Assembly: GCA_031177685.1 (NCBI GenBank)
Contig: JAPSGI010000002.1
Location: 62,001 to 126,000, forward strand
Length of the DNA stretch: 64,000 nt
Source: Solirubrobacteraceae bacterium
Lineage (GTDB): Bacteria > Actinomycetota > Thermoleophilia > Solirubrobacterales > Solirubrobacteraceae
Reading direction: 5' to 3'
Of the stretch, positions 1 through 8,392 are shown in pieces (position 1 is the stretch's first letter; every line of letters begins with the position of its first letter). Position numbers and translations under genes: made by a program. The notes below the pieces were generated by a model. That model was not told where the DNA came from and made no database searches. It saw only the letters and a list, made by a program, of their open reading frames with translations.

Positions 1-833
1 TTGACGGCCAGCGGCTGCAGGTCGCCGATGTTCTCCACGCGCCCGCCGCACAGGCGGAACAGCGCGCGGGGGAGGATCAGGCGGAAGATCGCGATCCACT
101 TGACCGCCTCCCACGGGTCCATGAAGTCGCGGTCGCCGAACTTCGTGCCGGGCCGCGGGTTGAGCAGGTTGATCGGGACGGAGTCGGGGTCGATCTCGGA
201 CAGCTCGAAGGCCATCTCCACCCGCTGCTCGGGCGTCTCGCCGAGGTTGAGGATCCCGCCCACGCACGTCTCCAGGCCGGCCTCCTTGACCGCCTCGATC
301 GTGCGCAGACGGCCCTCGTAGCGCACGGTGCTGGAGACCTCGGGGTAGTAGGAGCGCGCGGTCTCGACGTTGTGGTGCACGCGCTGGATCCCCGCCTCCT
401 TGAGCGCCTGCGCGCGCGCGACCGACATGTGCCCGATCGACGCGCAGCGCTTGAGGTTGGTGTTCTCCGCCACCAGTCGCGCGCCCGCGAGGATCTTCTC
501 GAAGTCGCGCTTGGACAGGCCCTGGCCCTGCGTGACCATGCAGAAGCGGTGCGCGCCCGCGGCCTCGGCGGCGCGCGCGTGCTCGAGGATCTGCTCGGGG
601 TCCATCATCGCGTGCATGGGCGTTTCGGCCTCGGCGAAGCGCGACTGCGCACAGAAGCCGCAGTCCTCGGCGCAGCCGCCGGACTTGGCGTTGACCAGCG
701 AGCACATGTCGGTGGAGTCGCCGAAGCGCTCGACGCGCGCCTGCCAGGCACGCTCGACCAGCGCCTCGATCGCTTGGGGGTCGCGGAGCAGGCCGAGCTC
801 CAGCGCCTCCTCCCGGGAGATGAGGGGGGGCAT
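1..833 (-). CDS. bioB: Biotin synthase BioB (3' end cut by window edge)
   Basis: Radical-SAM enzyme that inserts sulfur into dethiobiotin, the last step of biotin synthesis in the cytoplasm. About 277 residues are visible from the ATG at 833; the C-terminus lies beyond base 1. The cluster CxxxCxxC reads CAEDCGFC with cysteines near residues 54, 58 and 61, followed by typical BioB stretches such as VHHNVETA and NLLNPRPGT. It is transcribed in the same direction as the genes to its right, with a 31-base gap. The window also holds a biotin carrier (3925-4137) and a biotin-dependent carboxyltransferase (21194-22798), which are natural users of the cofactor. Family assignment is firm; the end is not seen. 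Confidence 0.95.
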   Translation of the reverse strand, partial: MPPLISREEALELGLLRDPQAIEALVERAWQARVERFGDSTDMCSLVNAKSGGCAEDCGFCAQSRFAEAETPMHAMMDPEQILEHARAAEAAGAHRFCMVTQGQGLSKRDFEKILAGARLVAENTNLKRCASIGHMSVARAQALKEAGIQRVHHNVETARSYYPEVSSTVRYEGRLRTIEAVKEAGLETCVGGILNLGETPEQRVEMAFELSEIDPDSVPINLLNPRPGTKFGDRDFMDPWEAVKWIAIFRLILPRALFRLCGGRVENIGDLQPLAV

Positions 834-864
834 GGGCGCGGAGCCTAGGCTCCGCGCCGGACGA

Positions 865-1914
865 CTAGCTCACGCCCGCACCGACCTGCGCGAGCGGCGC
901 CTCGGGCCGCATGCAGTAGGCGCCCTCGGAGTATCCCTCGCCGCGAATTCCCAGCGCCCAGTAGCAGCGAGCCCGGTAGTTCTCCAGCGCGATCGCCGAG
1001 GTCAGCTCGACCAGCTGCGCCTCGTCGAAGTGCTCGCGCAGCTGCGCGAACAGCTCGTCGCTGACCTCCACCGGCGTGCGCGAGATCCCCGCGGCGTAGT
1101 CGAGCACCAGCTTCTCGACCTCGCTGAAGCGGTCGGACTCGCGGTAGTGGGGCAGCGCGCGCATGTCGTCGTCGGAGATGCCGTGGTCGCGCAGCTCCTG
1201 CGAGCCGAAGTCCAGGCACCACTCGCAGCCTGCCAGCGCGGCGGCCTTCATCGCGCCCAGGTCCTTTATCCGCACCGGGACGCGGCGCGAGCGCTCGGTC
1301 GCCAGCTCGAGCAGTCCCCAGCCCGCGAGCAGCGGCGGGTGGTGGGCGAACACGGCCACCGGTGCGGCCACGCGCCCGGTCATGCGCCGGCTCTGGCGGA
1401 AGGCGTAGCGCACGATCGGGTTGCGCGAGCGCTCCACCCGGCGGATCCGGGCGTCGCCGTCGCCTGGCCGCGCACCGGCGGCCGCGGGCCGCCCGGCCCG
1501 CGCCAGCAGCGCAACCAGGACCAAGGGCGCCAGCACCGTGAGCGCGAGCGTCACCACGTTGCCCACCGCGTCCGTCGTGCTGTAGGGCTCCAGCTCGCCC
1601 AGGTGCCAGACCGCGTGCGGGACCGCCCACAGCAGCCACGAGACGAGCGCGATCCACACCAGCGTGCGCCCCAGCAGGACGGCCGCGGCCAGCATCAGCA
1701 GGCCGGTGGCCAGGAACAGCGCGCCCACGTCGGTCAGCAGGTGCTCGTTGTACGCGGGCAGCGCCGACACCCAGCCGCCGCGCCCGGCGGGGAAGTCGTC
1801 GTAGAAGGACTGCGGGAAGAACAGCGCCCAGACGCCGTTCATGGTCTGGATGAGGCCAAGCGACGCCAGCACGGCGCGGAAGGCCAGGGGATGGGGTACG
1901 GGACGCTCAGGCAT
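865..1914 (-). CDS. Four-helix membrane domain fused to a carboxymuconolactone decarboxylase/AhpD domain
   Basis: 349 residues from the ATG at 1914. Residues about 10-150 hold four hydrophobic segments and resemble small DoxX/DUF4345-type membrane proteins. Residues about 175-349 form a carboxymuconolactone decarboxylase (AhpD-like) domain with a CEWC redox pair at C230 and C233 and a downstream EVEKLVLDYA helix. Family members act as alkylhydroperoxidase partners or lactone decarboxylases; the substrate here is unknown. The start overlaps the end of the TetR gene upstream by 8 bases, so the two are probably cotranscribed and coupled. The fusion of a membrane domain to a CMD domain in one frame is uncommon. 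The two domains are clear; the joint function is not. Confidence 0.8.
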   Translation of the reverse strand: MPERPVPHPLAFRAVLASLGLIQTMNGVWALFFPQSFYDDFPAGRGGWVSALPAYNEHLLTDVGALFLATGLLMLAAAVLLGRTLVWIALVSWLLWAVPHAVWHLGELEPYSTTDAVGNVVTLALTVLAPLVLVALLARAGRPAAAGARPGDGDARIRRVERSRNPIVRYAFRQSRRMTGRVAAPVAVFAHHPPLLAGWGLLELATERSRRVPVRIKDLGAMKAAALAGCEWCLDFGSQELRDHGISDDDMRALPHYRESDRFSEVEKLVLDYAAGISRTPVEVSDELFAQLREHFDEAQLVELTSAIALENYRARCYWALGIRGEGYSEGAYCMRPEAPLAQVGAGVS

Positions 1915-2524
1915 GGGCGGGGCTCCTTTGCTCGACGAGGCGTTCGACCAGGGCGAGGGCTCCCTCGACCCAGGCGGCGACGAAGCGGTCCTCGTCGACG
2001 CCGCCGGGCGCGGGCCCGAACAGCAGCTCCTGGAGGGTGAAGCCGACGAGCGAGTCGGTGAGCAGGGCGCCCGCGGCGGCCGGGTCGTGCACCCGCGCAC
2101 CGTGGCGCGCCGCGAAGCTCTCCACCCACTCGGCGGCCAGCCGGTGGCCGCGGTCCACGATCGCCTCGCGGAACGTCGCGGCCAGCTCGGGGAAGTGGTC
2201 GCCCTCCTTCATCACGATGCGCGTCAGCTCGTGCTCGCGGCGCAGCTCGGCGATGCCCCAGCGGGCGATCAGCGTCAGCTCGGCGCGCAGGTCTCCGAGG
2301 GGGAGCACGGCGATCTGCGCGCGCATCTCGTCGACCACGTCGGCGTGCTGCGCCATCACGGCCTCCAGCACCGCGCGCTTGGAGGGGAAGTGCTTGTACA
2401 GCGCCCCCGAGCGCGGGGAGAGCCCGGCGGCGGCTTCGATGTCGCCGACCGAGGTGCCGCGATAGCCGCGCTGCGCGATCAGCTGCCGCGCCGCGGCGAC
2501 GATGCGCTCGCGTGTCGGGGGCAA
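1907..2524 (-). CDS. TetR-family transcriptional regulator
   Basis: 205 residues. The N-terminal helix-turn-helix is textbook TetR: TRERIVAAARQLIAQRGYRG, then the recognition helix around GLSPRSGALYKHFPSK (residues about 30-48). The C-terminal ligand domain is not diagnostic. The start is a TTG at 2524, because the frame is closed by a stop just upstream and no ATG or GTG lies in between. It overlaps the membrane-CMD gene by 8 bases, so it probably controls that gene and itself. A perfect 18-base palindrome at 2541-2558 lies just upstream and is the likely operator. Ligand unknown. Confidence 0.9.
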   Translation of the reverse strand: MPPTRERIVAAARQLIAQRGYRGTSVGDIEAAAGLSPRSGALYKHFPSKRAVLEAVMAQHADVVDEMRAQIAVLPLGDLRAELTLIARWGIAELRREHELTRIVMKEGDHFPELAATFREAIVDRGHRLAAEWVESFAARHGARVHDPAAAGALLTDSLVGFTLQELLFGPAPGGVDEDRFVAAWVEGALALVERLVEQRSPAHA

Positions 2525-2540
2525 TCCAGCGATTGCGCAA

Positions 2541-2558
2541 GGTAATCATGCGATTACC
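2541..2558. promoter_or_regulatory. Palindromic operator upstream of the TetR gene
   Basis: GGTAATC-ATGC-GATTACC is a perfect 7-base inverted repeat with a 4-base centre, 17 bases upstream of the TetR start codon. Size and symmetry fit a TetR dimer site and suggest autoregulation of the TetR/membrane-CMD pair. Binding itself is inferred. Confidence 0.6.
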
Positions 2559-2598
2559 GTCCGCGCAAGGCCGAACGTCGGCCGGGTGACCGCCGCCG

Positions 2599-3051
2599 CT
2601 ACGCCGGCGTGGCGCTCGCGGCGTCCAGAACCGCCGCGCGGATCTCCGAGAGGGCCGAGCCCTTCTCGACGTAGCGCGTCGCGCCGCGGTCCAGGACCGT
2701 CTGGCGCATCCGGTTCGCCGCGAAGCCGGAGAGCACGACCACCCGCACGCCCGGCGCGCGGCGGCGCAGCTCCTCCAGCACTTCGAGGCCGTCGCGTCCG
2801 GGCATCGAGAGGTCGAGCAGCACGACGTCGGGACGCGACGACTGCACCTTGTCGATGCACTCCAAGCCGTCGGCGGCCTCGCAGACGACCTCGATGACGG
2901 GATCGTCCTCGAGCCCGTAGCGCATCAGCTGGCGAAATTCGCGCACGTCGTCGCACAGGCAGACGCGAACCGTCTGACCCGAGCTTCCTTGCCCATCGGG
3001 GCGCAACGCGGCCATAGCTACACATTCGACCAACCACCCGACAACCGGCAT
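2599..3051 (-). CDS. Stand-alone response-regulator receiver protein
   Basis: 150 residues with only a receiver (CheY-like) domain. The acidic pair is in CLCDD near residues 33-34, the phospho-acceptor aspartate in VVLLDLSMPG, the conserved serine in VVLSG and the conserved lysine in YVEKG. No output domain follows, so it is a single-domain regulator acting by protein contact or in a phosphorelay. No histidine kinase is adjacent. An internal ATG at 3015, giving 138 residues, is an equally good start because the receiver fold begins only at VRVCLCDD. Function beyond phospho-signalling cannot be read from the sequence. Confidence 0.85.
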   Translation of the reverse strand: MPVVGWLVECVAMAALRPDGQGSSGQTVRVCLCDDVREFRQLMRYGLEDDPVIEVVCEAADGLECIDKVQSSRPDVVLLDLSMPGRDGLEVLEELRRRAPGVRVVVLSGFAANRMRQTVLDRGATRYVEKGSALSEIRAAVLDAASATPA

Positions 3052-3123
3052 CCCCGCGTCACCCGGACCCGCGCTGAGCCGGCCTCCTCCAATTGTGCCT
3101 AGTGCAAACGAAGGAGGCGGTGG

Positions 3124-3918
3124 CTAGCGCCCCTGCCAGCGCGGCGGGCGCTTCTCGGTGAACGCGCGCACGCCCTCCTGGAAGTCCTCGGAGGCAAAGC
3201 ACGCGCGCCGCAGCTCCACCAGCTCGGCCTCCACCGCCGGGTCCAGCGCCCCGCGCGCCGAGAGCAGCTCGCGGATCACGCGCTTGTTGCCGCGCAGCGA
3301 GAGCGGCGCGTTGGCGGCGATCTCGGCGGCCAGGGCGAGCGCGCGCTCCTCCAGCTCGTCCTCCGCGACCACGGCGTTGACCAGTCCCCACGTCCGCGCC
3401 TCCTCGACGGTCACGTTGCGTCCTACCAGGAACAGCTCGCGCGTCCGCGCGGCACCCACCACGTCGAGGAACTTCTGGATGCCGGTGTGCGAGTAGACGA
3501 GGCCGAGCTTGGCCGGCGGCATCCCCACGCGGATGCCCGCCGCGGCGATGCGCAGGTCGCAGGAGATCGCCACCTCCAGCCCACCTCCGATGGCGTGCCC
3601 GTTGAGCGCCGCGACGACCGGGAAGGGGTGCGCCTCCAGCGCCTCGATCGCGCCCGCGAAGGGGTGGGCGACCAGCTTCTCCGCCTCCTCGGCGAACGTG
3701 TCGCCGGGCATGTCCCCGATGTCGTAGCCGGCGGAGAACATCCCCTCCGACCCCGTGAGCAGCACGCAGCGCGCGTCCAGCCGGGGCAGCGTAGCGGCGA
3801 TCGCGTCGAGGATCTCCTGGTCCAGGGCGTTGCGCTTGCCCGGGTTGGCGATGGTCAGCCGGGCCACCGACTCCGCCGGCTCGTCGAGGCGCAGCTTGCC
3901 GCCGGCGAGGTCGGACAC
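3124..3918 (-). CDS. Enoyl-CoA hydratase/isomerase (crotonase) family protein
   Basis: 264 residues from a GTG start. It has the crotonase fold: oxyanion-hole segments FSAGYDIGD (about residue 62) and NGHAIGGGLEVAISCDLRIA (about residue 105). The usual catalytic glutamate motif (GxPE) reads GMPPAKLGLVYS, so the classical hydratase Glu is not in its normal place; isomerase, thioesterase or decarboxylase chemistry is possible. It lies 6 bases downstream of the biotin-carrier gene on the same strand, suggesting one transcript and a role in acyl-CoA metabolism. Exact substrate unknown. Confidence 0.85.
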   Translation of the reverse strand: MSDLAGGKLRLDEPAESVARLTIANPGKRNALDQEILDAIAATLPRLDARCVLLTGSEGMFSAGYDIGDMPGDTFAEEAEKLVAHPFAGAIEALEAHPFPVVAALNGHAIGGGLEVAISCDLRIAAAGIRVGMPPAKLGLVYSHTGIQKFLDVVGAARTRELFLVGRNVTVEEARTWGLVNAVVAEDELEERALALAAEIAANAPLSLRGNKRVIRELLSARGALDPAVEAELVELRRACFASEDFQEGVRAFTEKRPPRWQGR

Positions 3919-3924
3919 GAGAGG

Positions 3925-4137
3925 TCAGTCGAGGACGACCAGCGAGTCGCCCTCGTTCACGGCCTGGCCCTCCTCGCAGAGGATCTCCTTGACGGTGCCG
4001 CCGTCCTCGGCCTCCACCGGCATCTCCATCTTCATCGACTCGAGGATCACGACGGTGTCGCCCTCGTCCACGGTGTCGCCCACGCTGACCTCGATCTTCC
4101 AGACCGTGCCGGTGATGTGAGCCTCGACGTCGGGCAA
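3925..4137 (-). CDS. Short biotin/lipoyl-attachment carrier protein (BCCP-like)
   Basis: About 70 residues forming one biotinyl domain, with the modified lysine in the ESMKME motif about 35 residues from the C-terminus. Stand-alone carriers of about 70 residues serve biotin-dependent acyl-CoA carboxylases. The chosen start is TTG at 4137, preceded by GAGGAGG at good spacing. A start at the ATG at 4206 would add an unlike N-terminus and overlap the divergent glycosyltransferase gene. It is upstream of, and nearly abuts, the crotonase gene. It may serve the carboxyltransferase at 21194-22798, which has no fused biotin domain; that partnership is inferred. Confidence 0.85.
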   Translation of the reverse strand: MPDVEAHITGTVWKIEVSVGDTVDEGDTVVILESMKMEMPVEAEDGGTVKEILCEEGQAVNEGDSLVVLD

Positions 4138-4183
4138 GCGGACCTCCTCGAATCGGGTGCGGGCGGCAGAATAGCCGCCGCCC

Positions 4184-4867
4184 ATGACACGGGAAGCCAT
4201 CGTCATCGTCTCCGCCTACAACGAGGCCGACCGCCTGCCGGACACCCTGGCCGCGCTGGCCGGGGCCTTTCCGGGCGCGCGCGTGCTCGTGGCCGACGAC
4301 GGCTCGACCGACGGCACGGCGCACGCCGCGCTGCAGGCGGGCGCCGAGGTCGTGCGCTCGCCGCGCACCGTCGGCAAGGGCGGCGCGACGACGCTGGCGG
4401 CCGAGCGCGTCCTGGCCCGCGCGCTGGAGCCCGACCCACCCACGATCGTGCTGTGCGACGGCGACCTGGGGGAGAGCGCGCGCGAGCTGCCGGCCCTGGT
4501 CGACGCCGTGCGCGAGGGCGAGCTGGACCTGGCGATCGCGCGCTTCCGCGTCAAGGTGGGCGGGGGCTTCGGCTTCGCGGTCAACTTCTCGCGCTGGGCG
4601 ACCCGGAGGCTGACCGGCCTGGAGCTGGCGGCGCCCATCTCCGGTCAGCGCGCGATGCGCGGCCCCGTCCTGCCGGTCGTGGTGCCGTTCGCGGCGCGCT
4701 TCGGCATGGAGACGGCGATGAACGTGGATGCCGCCCGCGCCGGGTTTCGGATCGGCGAGGTCGAGCTGGACCTCGCGCACCGGGCGACGGGCAAGACCGT
4801 GCGCGGGTTCGTGCACCGCTTCCGCCAGCTGGCCGACTTCGTCCTGGTCTACCGCGCGCGCCGCTGA
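4184..4867 (+). CDS. Family 2 glycosyltransferase
   Basis: 227 residues of GT-A type. The N-terminus has VIVSAYNEADRL, then VLVADDGSTDGT and the metal/nucleotide motif CDGDLG near residue 90. No transmembrane anchor is evident. Such small GT2 enzymes move sugars to lipid or protein acceptors on the cytoplasmic face. It is divergent from the biotin-carrier gene and is followed by a secreted glycosidase-like gene 47 bases downstream, so the pair may act on the same envelope glycan. Donor and acceptor unknown. Confidence 0.85.
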   Translation: MTREAIVIVSAYNEADRLPDTLAALAGAFPGARVLVADDGSTDGTAHAALQAGAEVVRSPRTVGKGGATTLAAERVLARALEPDPPTIVLCDGDLGESARELPALVDAVREGELDLAIARFRVKVGGGFGFAVNFSRWATRRLTGLELAAPISGQRAMRGPVLPVVVPFAARFGMETAMNVDAARAGFRIGEVELDLAHRATGKTVRGFVHRFRQLADFVLVYRARR

Positions 4868-4914
4868 TCGCCGCGCACAGCAACCGCGCGGCGTGGCGCG
4901 TGTTTGCGGCGGGT

Positions 4915-6078
4915 ATGGTCCACGCGCCCGTGAAGCTCCCGCCGACCGTCCTCGTCGCGCTGCTCGCCGCGGCGGCGACGTCGCTGTCCTCCGCGGTCCC
5001 CGCCGAGGCCGGCGCGCCCCGCGCGCGCGTGGTCCCCTTCGGGTTCATGGGCGTGCTGGCCGACGCGCCCCTGGGCGACGCGGGGTACCGGCGCACCGAC
5101 TCCGAGCTGCGCGCCATGGCCAGCGCCGGCGTGGAGTCGCTGCGCTTCGCCTTCTACTGGCGCGACGCGCAGCCCGACGGCCCGTTCGCCGTCGACTTTT
5201 CGCACAGCGACCGCATCGTGGCCGCCGCCGCGCGCGCGCGGGTCTGGGTCCTGCCGACCGTGCTGGGCACGCCGCGCTGGGCGCGCCTGGACCCCTCCGA
5301 GCTGGACTCACGGCCGCGCGACCCCGCCGACTTCGCGCGCTTCATGGGACTGCTGGTCGACCGCTACGGGCCCGAGGGCTCGTTCTGGGCGGCGAACCCG
5401 TCGCTGCCCAAGCGCCCGATCCGCGCCTGGCAGGTCTGGAACGAGCCCGACCACCGCAACTTCTGGCACGAGCAGCCCTACTACCGCGCGTACGTGGCCA
5501 CGCTGGCCGCGGCGCGCCGCGCAATCCTGGCGCGGGATGCCGGCGCCAAGGTGGTCCTGGCCGGCCTGGTGGGGCGCAGCTGGGACCAGCTGGCGGTCCT
5601 GTACCGGCTCGGCGCGCGGCCGCACTTCGACTACGCGGCGGTGCACCCATTCACGCGGCTGCTGCCCGACGTGCTGCGGATCCTGCGCTACAACCGCACG
5701 ATCATGCGCCGTTACGGCGACGGCGCGAAGCAGATGATCGCCACCGAGGTGACGTGGCCCTCCTCCAAGGGGCGCATCCGCCGGCCGTCCGCGTTCGACC
5801 GCACGGAGCGCAACCAGGCGACGATCCTCTCCGCCGTCTTCCGGGCGCTGGCTCGCGAGCGGCTGCGCCTGCGCCTGCGCTCGGTCTACTGGGCCACGTG
5901 GACCACGCGCGACCGCAGCCGCACCGACGCCTTCGACTACGCGGGGCTCAACGCGCTGCTGCCGGGAGGCCGGATCCGCCGCAAGCCCGCCTTCTACGCC
6001 TACCGCGCCACCGCCCGCGCGCTGCAGGGCTGCCCCAAGGCGACGATCGCCACCGCCTGCGCGCGCCCCTCCGGATAG
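4915..6078 (+). CDS. Secreted glycoside-hydrolase-like (beta/alpha-barrel) protein
   Basis: 387 residues. The N-terminus is a signal peptide (LPPTVLVALLAAAATSLSSAVPAEAG). The rest resembles clan GH-A cellulase/GH39-like barrels: SLRFAFYWRDAQ early, AWQVWNEPDHRNFW with the probable acid/base Glu of the NEP motif near residue 175, and IATEVTWPSS with a candidate nucleophile Glu near residue 280. The start ATG at 4915 is chosen because it places the signal peptide at the N-terminus; upstream sequence in this frame is the shadow of the glycosyltransferase gene. Another NEP-type barrel protein lies at 41664-42827. Substrate unknown. Confidence 0.8.
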   Translation: MVHAPVKLPPTVLVALLAAAATSLSSAVPAEAGAPRARVVPFGFMGVLADAPLGDAGYRRTDSELRAMASAGVESLRFAFYWRDAQPDGPFAVDFSHSDRIVAAAARARVWVLPTVLGTPRWARLDPSELDSRPRDPADFARFMGLLVDRYGPEGSFWAANPSLPKRPIRAWQVWNEPDHRNFWHEQPYYRAYVATLAAARRAILARDAGAKVVLAGLVGRSWDQLAVLYRLGARPHFDYAAVHPFTRLLPDVLRILRYNRTIMRRYGDGAKQMIATEVTWPSSKGRIRRPSAFDRTERNQATILSAVFRALARERLRLRLRSVYWATWTTRDRSRTDAFDYAGLNALLPGGRIRRKPAFYAYRATARALQGCPKATIATACARPSG

Positions 6079-6091
6079 CCTGCGCGCCGGC

Positions 6092-7573
6092 ATGCTGCTG
6101 GCGATCGACCAGGGGACGTCGGGCACGACGTGCCTCGTCTTCGACGAGGACGCCGAGCTGGCCGGTCGCGCGTCGCGCGAGTTCGAGCAGCACTTCCCCC
6201 GCCCGGGCTGGGTCGAGCACGACGCGGCGGAGATCTGGGCGGTCACGCGCGCTGTGGCCGCCGAGGCCCTGGACGACGCGGGCGTCGCGCCGGGCGCGCT
6301 CGCCGCGATCGGCATCGCCAACCAGCGCGAGACCGTGTGCGCCTGGGACCCGGAGTCGGGCGAGCCGCTGCACCGCGCGCTGGTGTGGCAGGACCGGCGC
6401 ACGGCGGCGCGCTGCGACGAGCTGCGCCGGGCGGGTCACGAGGAGCTGGTGCGCGAGCGCACCGGCCTCGTGCTCGACCCCTACTTCGCCGGGACCAAGA
6501 TCGAGTGGATGCTCGACCACGTCGACGGCCTGCGCGAGCGCGCGCAGAGCGGGCGCGCGGTGTTCGGGACGATCGACTCGTGGCTGATCTTCAAGCTCAC
6601 CGGCGAGCACGTGACCGACTCCAGCAACGCCTCGCGCACGCTGCTGTTCGACATCGTGCGCGGGGAGTGGGACGCCGAGCTGTGCGGCCTGCTCGGCGTG
6701 CCGGAGGGCGCGCTGCCGCGGGTGCGCCCGAGCGCCGGCGAGCTGGGGCGCCTGCGCGCGGACGCGCTGCCCGGCTTCGACGGCGTGCCGGTGTCCGGCG
6801 TGGCCGGCGACCAGCAGGCGGCGCTGTTCGGCCAGTCCTGCCTGGATCCCGGCACGGGCAAGAACACCTACGGGACCGGCTCCTTCGTGCTGGTCAACAC
6901 CGGCGCCAAGCCGCCGCCCGTCACCCCTGGGCTGCTGGCCACGATCGCGTGGGGGATCGGCGAGCGCCTGACCTACGCGCTGGAGGCCTCGATCTTCGTG
7001 ACGGGCGCCGCGGTGCAGTGGCTGCGCGACGGGCTGGGGGTGATCGAGCGCGCCGAGGAGACCGCCGCGCTCGCCGGCTCGCTGGAGGGCAACGACGGCG
7101 TCTACTTCGTTCCCGCCCTCACGGGACTGGGCGCGCCGCACTGGGACCCCTACGCGCGCGGGACGATCGTGGGCCTGACGCGAGGCAGCTCCCACGCGCA
7201 CCTGGCGCGGGCCGCGCTGGAGGCCATCGCCTACCAGACGGTGGACGCCGTCCGGGCCATGGAGGAGGCCGGCGGCGAGCCGCTGGCCGAGCTGCGCGCC
7301 GACGGCGGCGCCACCACGAACCCCTGGCTCATGCAGTTCCAGGCCGACGTGCTGGGCGTCCCGGTCGTCGTGCCCGAGGTGTCCGAGACGACCGCGCTCG
7401 GCGCCGCCTATCTGGCCGGCGTGGGCGCCGGCACGCTGACCCTGGATCGCGTCCGCGGCGCCCGGCGCGAGCGCGACCGCTACGAGCCGCGGATGTCGGA
7501 CGACGAGCGCGAGGCGCTGCTGGCCGGCTGGGCCCGCGCGCTGGAGCACGCCCGTGGCTGGGCGGCGGAGTAA
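6092..7573 (+). CDS. glpK: Glycerol kinase
   Basis: 493 residues, the normal length. ATP-dependent phosphorylation of glycerol to sn-glycerol 3-phosphate in the cytoplasm. FGGY-family features: N-terminal AIDQGTSGTTCLVFD, ANQRETVCAWD, the substrate loop WQDRRTAARCDEL, GDQQAALFGQ, KNTYGTGSFV and C-terminal DGGATTNPWLMQFQAD. It starts 13 bases after the glycosidase-like gene and is followed by a PlsC-type acyltransferase, which fits glycerol entering phospholipid synthesis. A TAGCCT hexamer ends 10 bases before the ATG and could be a -10 element, though it also contains the stop codon of the gene before. Confidence 0.96.
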   Translation: MLLAIDQGTSGTTCLVFDEDAELAGRASREFEQHFPRPGWVEHDAAEIWAVTRAVAAEALDDAGVAPGALAAIGIANQRETVCAWDPESGEPLHRALVWQDRRTAARCDELRRAGHEELVRERTGLVLDPYFAGTKIEWMLDHVDGLRERAQSGRAVFGTIDSWLIFKLTGEHVTDSSNASRTLLFDIVRGEWDAELCGLLGVPEGALPRVRPSAGELGRLRADALPGFDGVPVSGVAGDQQAALFGQSCLDPGTGKNTYGTGSFVLVNTGAKPPPVTPGLLATIAWGIGERLTYALEASIFVTGAAVQWLRDGLGVIERAEETAALAGSLEGNDGVYFVPALTGLGAPHWDPYARGTIVGLTRGSSHAHLARAALEAIAYQTVDAVRAMEEAGGEPLAELRADGGATTNPWLMQFQADVLGVPVVVPEVSETTALGAAYLAGVGAGTLTLDRVRGARRERDRYEPRMSDDEREALLAGWARALEHARGWAAE

Positions 7574-7626
7574 CGAGCCGCGCGAAGGTGGGTAGAACCG
7601 ATTCGATGCCGGAGGAGCTGGCGAGC

Positions 7627-8391
7627 ATGAAGGCGCAGGTCTACAAGGACGAGCGCCCCGCGGACTACTTCACGCGCTTCCACGAGCGCACGCGCACCCG
7701 TCCGCCCGACCCGATGTACGAGATCGTGCGGCTGATCATCTCGCCGCTGGTCTGGCTGCTGTGGCGCGGGCGCTCGATCGCCGCCGAGAACGTACCGGCC
7801 ACGGGGCCGGTGATCCTCGCGCCAAACCACTTCTCGTTCCTGGACCACTTCTTCCTCGCGGCGTTCCTGCGGCGCAAGGTGCAGTTCATGGCCAAGTCGC
7901 AGCTCTTCAAGCGCCCGCTGCAGTTCGTCTACTCGCACGGCGGCGTCTTCCCGGTGCGGCGCGGCCACCGCGACGAGGAGGCCTTCATCACGGCGCGCGC
8001 GGTGCTCGACCGCGGCGGCGTCGTGGCCATGTACTGCGAGGGCGGGCGCTCCCGGACCGGGCGCGTGTCGGACGAGGCCAAGCCCGGCATCGGGCGCCTG
8101 GCACTGGAGACCGGCGCGCCGATCGTCCCCGTGGCGATCTTCGGCACCCAGCGCGCGCGCAACTGGAAGCGCTTCCAGTTCCCCAAGGTGACCGTCCAGT
8201 ACAGCGAGCCGCTGCGCTTCGAGGCGGTCGAGAACGCGACGCGCGAGCAGCAGCAGGCGGTGGCCGACGAGGTGCTGGCGGCGATCAAGGAGGTCTACGG
8301 CGGCCTGGAGCGCCACGGCCGCCGGGGAATCCTCCAGCGCGTGCGCGCGCAGCGCCGCGCCGAGCGCGGCGGGCGCGCCGCCACCGCCTGA
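7627..8391 (+). CDS. PlsC-type 1-acyl-sn-glycerol-3-phosphate acyltransferase
   Basis: 254 residues. The acyltransferase signature NHFSFLD (NHxxxxD) is near residue 64, followed by FPVRRG and a CEGGRSRTG block that matches the phosphate-binding motif. A hydrophobic segment (LIISPLVWLLW) near residue 40 suggests membrane association. It would acylate lysophosphatidate to phosphatidate. The start at 7627 has GGAGGAG nine bases upstream; an in-frame ATG at 7606 is the alternative. It follows glpK by 53 bases, consistent with a glycerolipid unit. The C-terminus is arginine-rich. Acyl specificity unknown. Confidence 0.88.
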   Translation: MKAQVYKDERPADYFTRFHERTRTRPPDPMYEIVRLIISPLVWLLWRGRSIAAENVPATGPVILAPNHFSFLDHFFLAAFLRRKVQFMAKSQLFKRPLQFVYSHGGVFPVRRGHRDEEAFITARAVLDRGGVVAMYCEGGRSRTGRVSDEAKPGIGRLALETGAPIVPVAIFGTQRARNWKRFQFPKVTVQYSEPLRFEAVENATREQQQAVADEVLAAIKEVYGGLERHGRRGILQRVRAQRRAERGGRAATA

Positions 8392-8392
8392 G

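Noticed and set aside
3487-4914. N-terminal extension of the glycosidase-like protein through the glycosyltransferase region
   Set aside because: The upstream text is a shadow of the crotonase and GT2 genes; the signal peptide begins at 4915.
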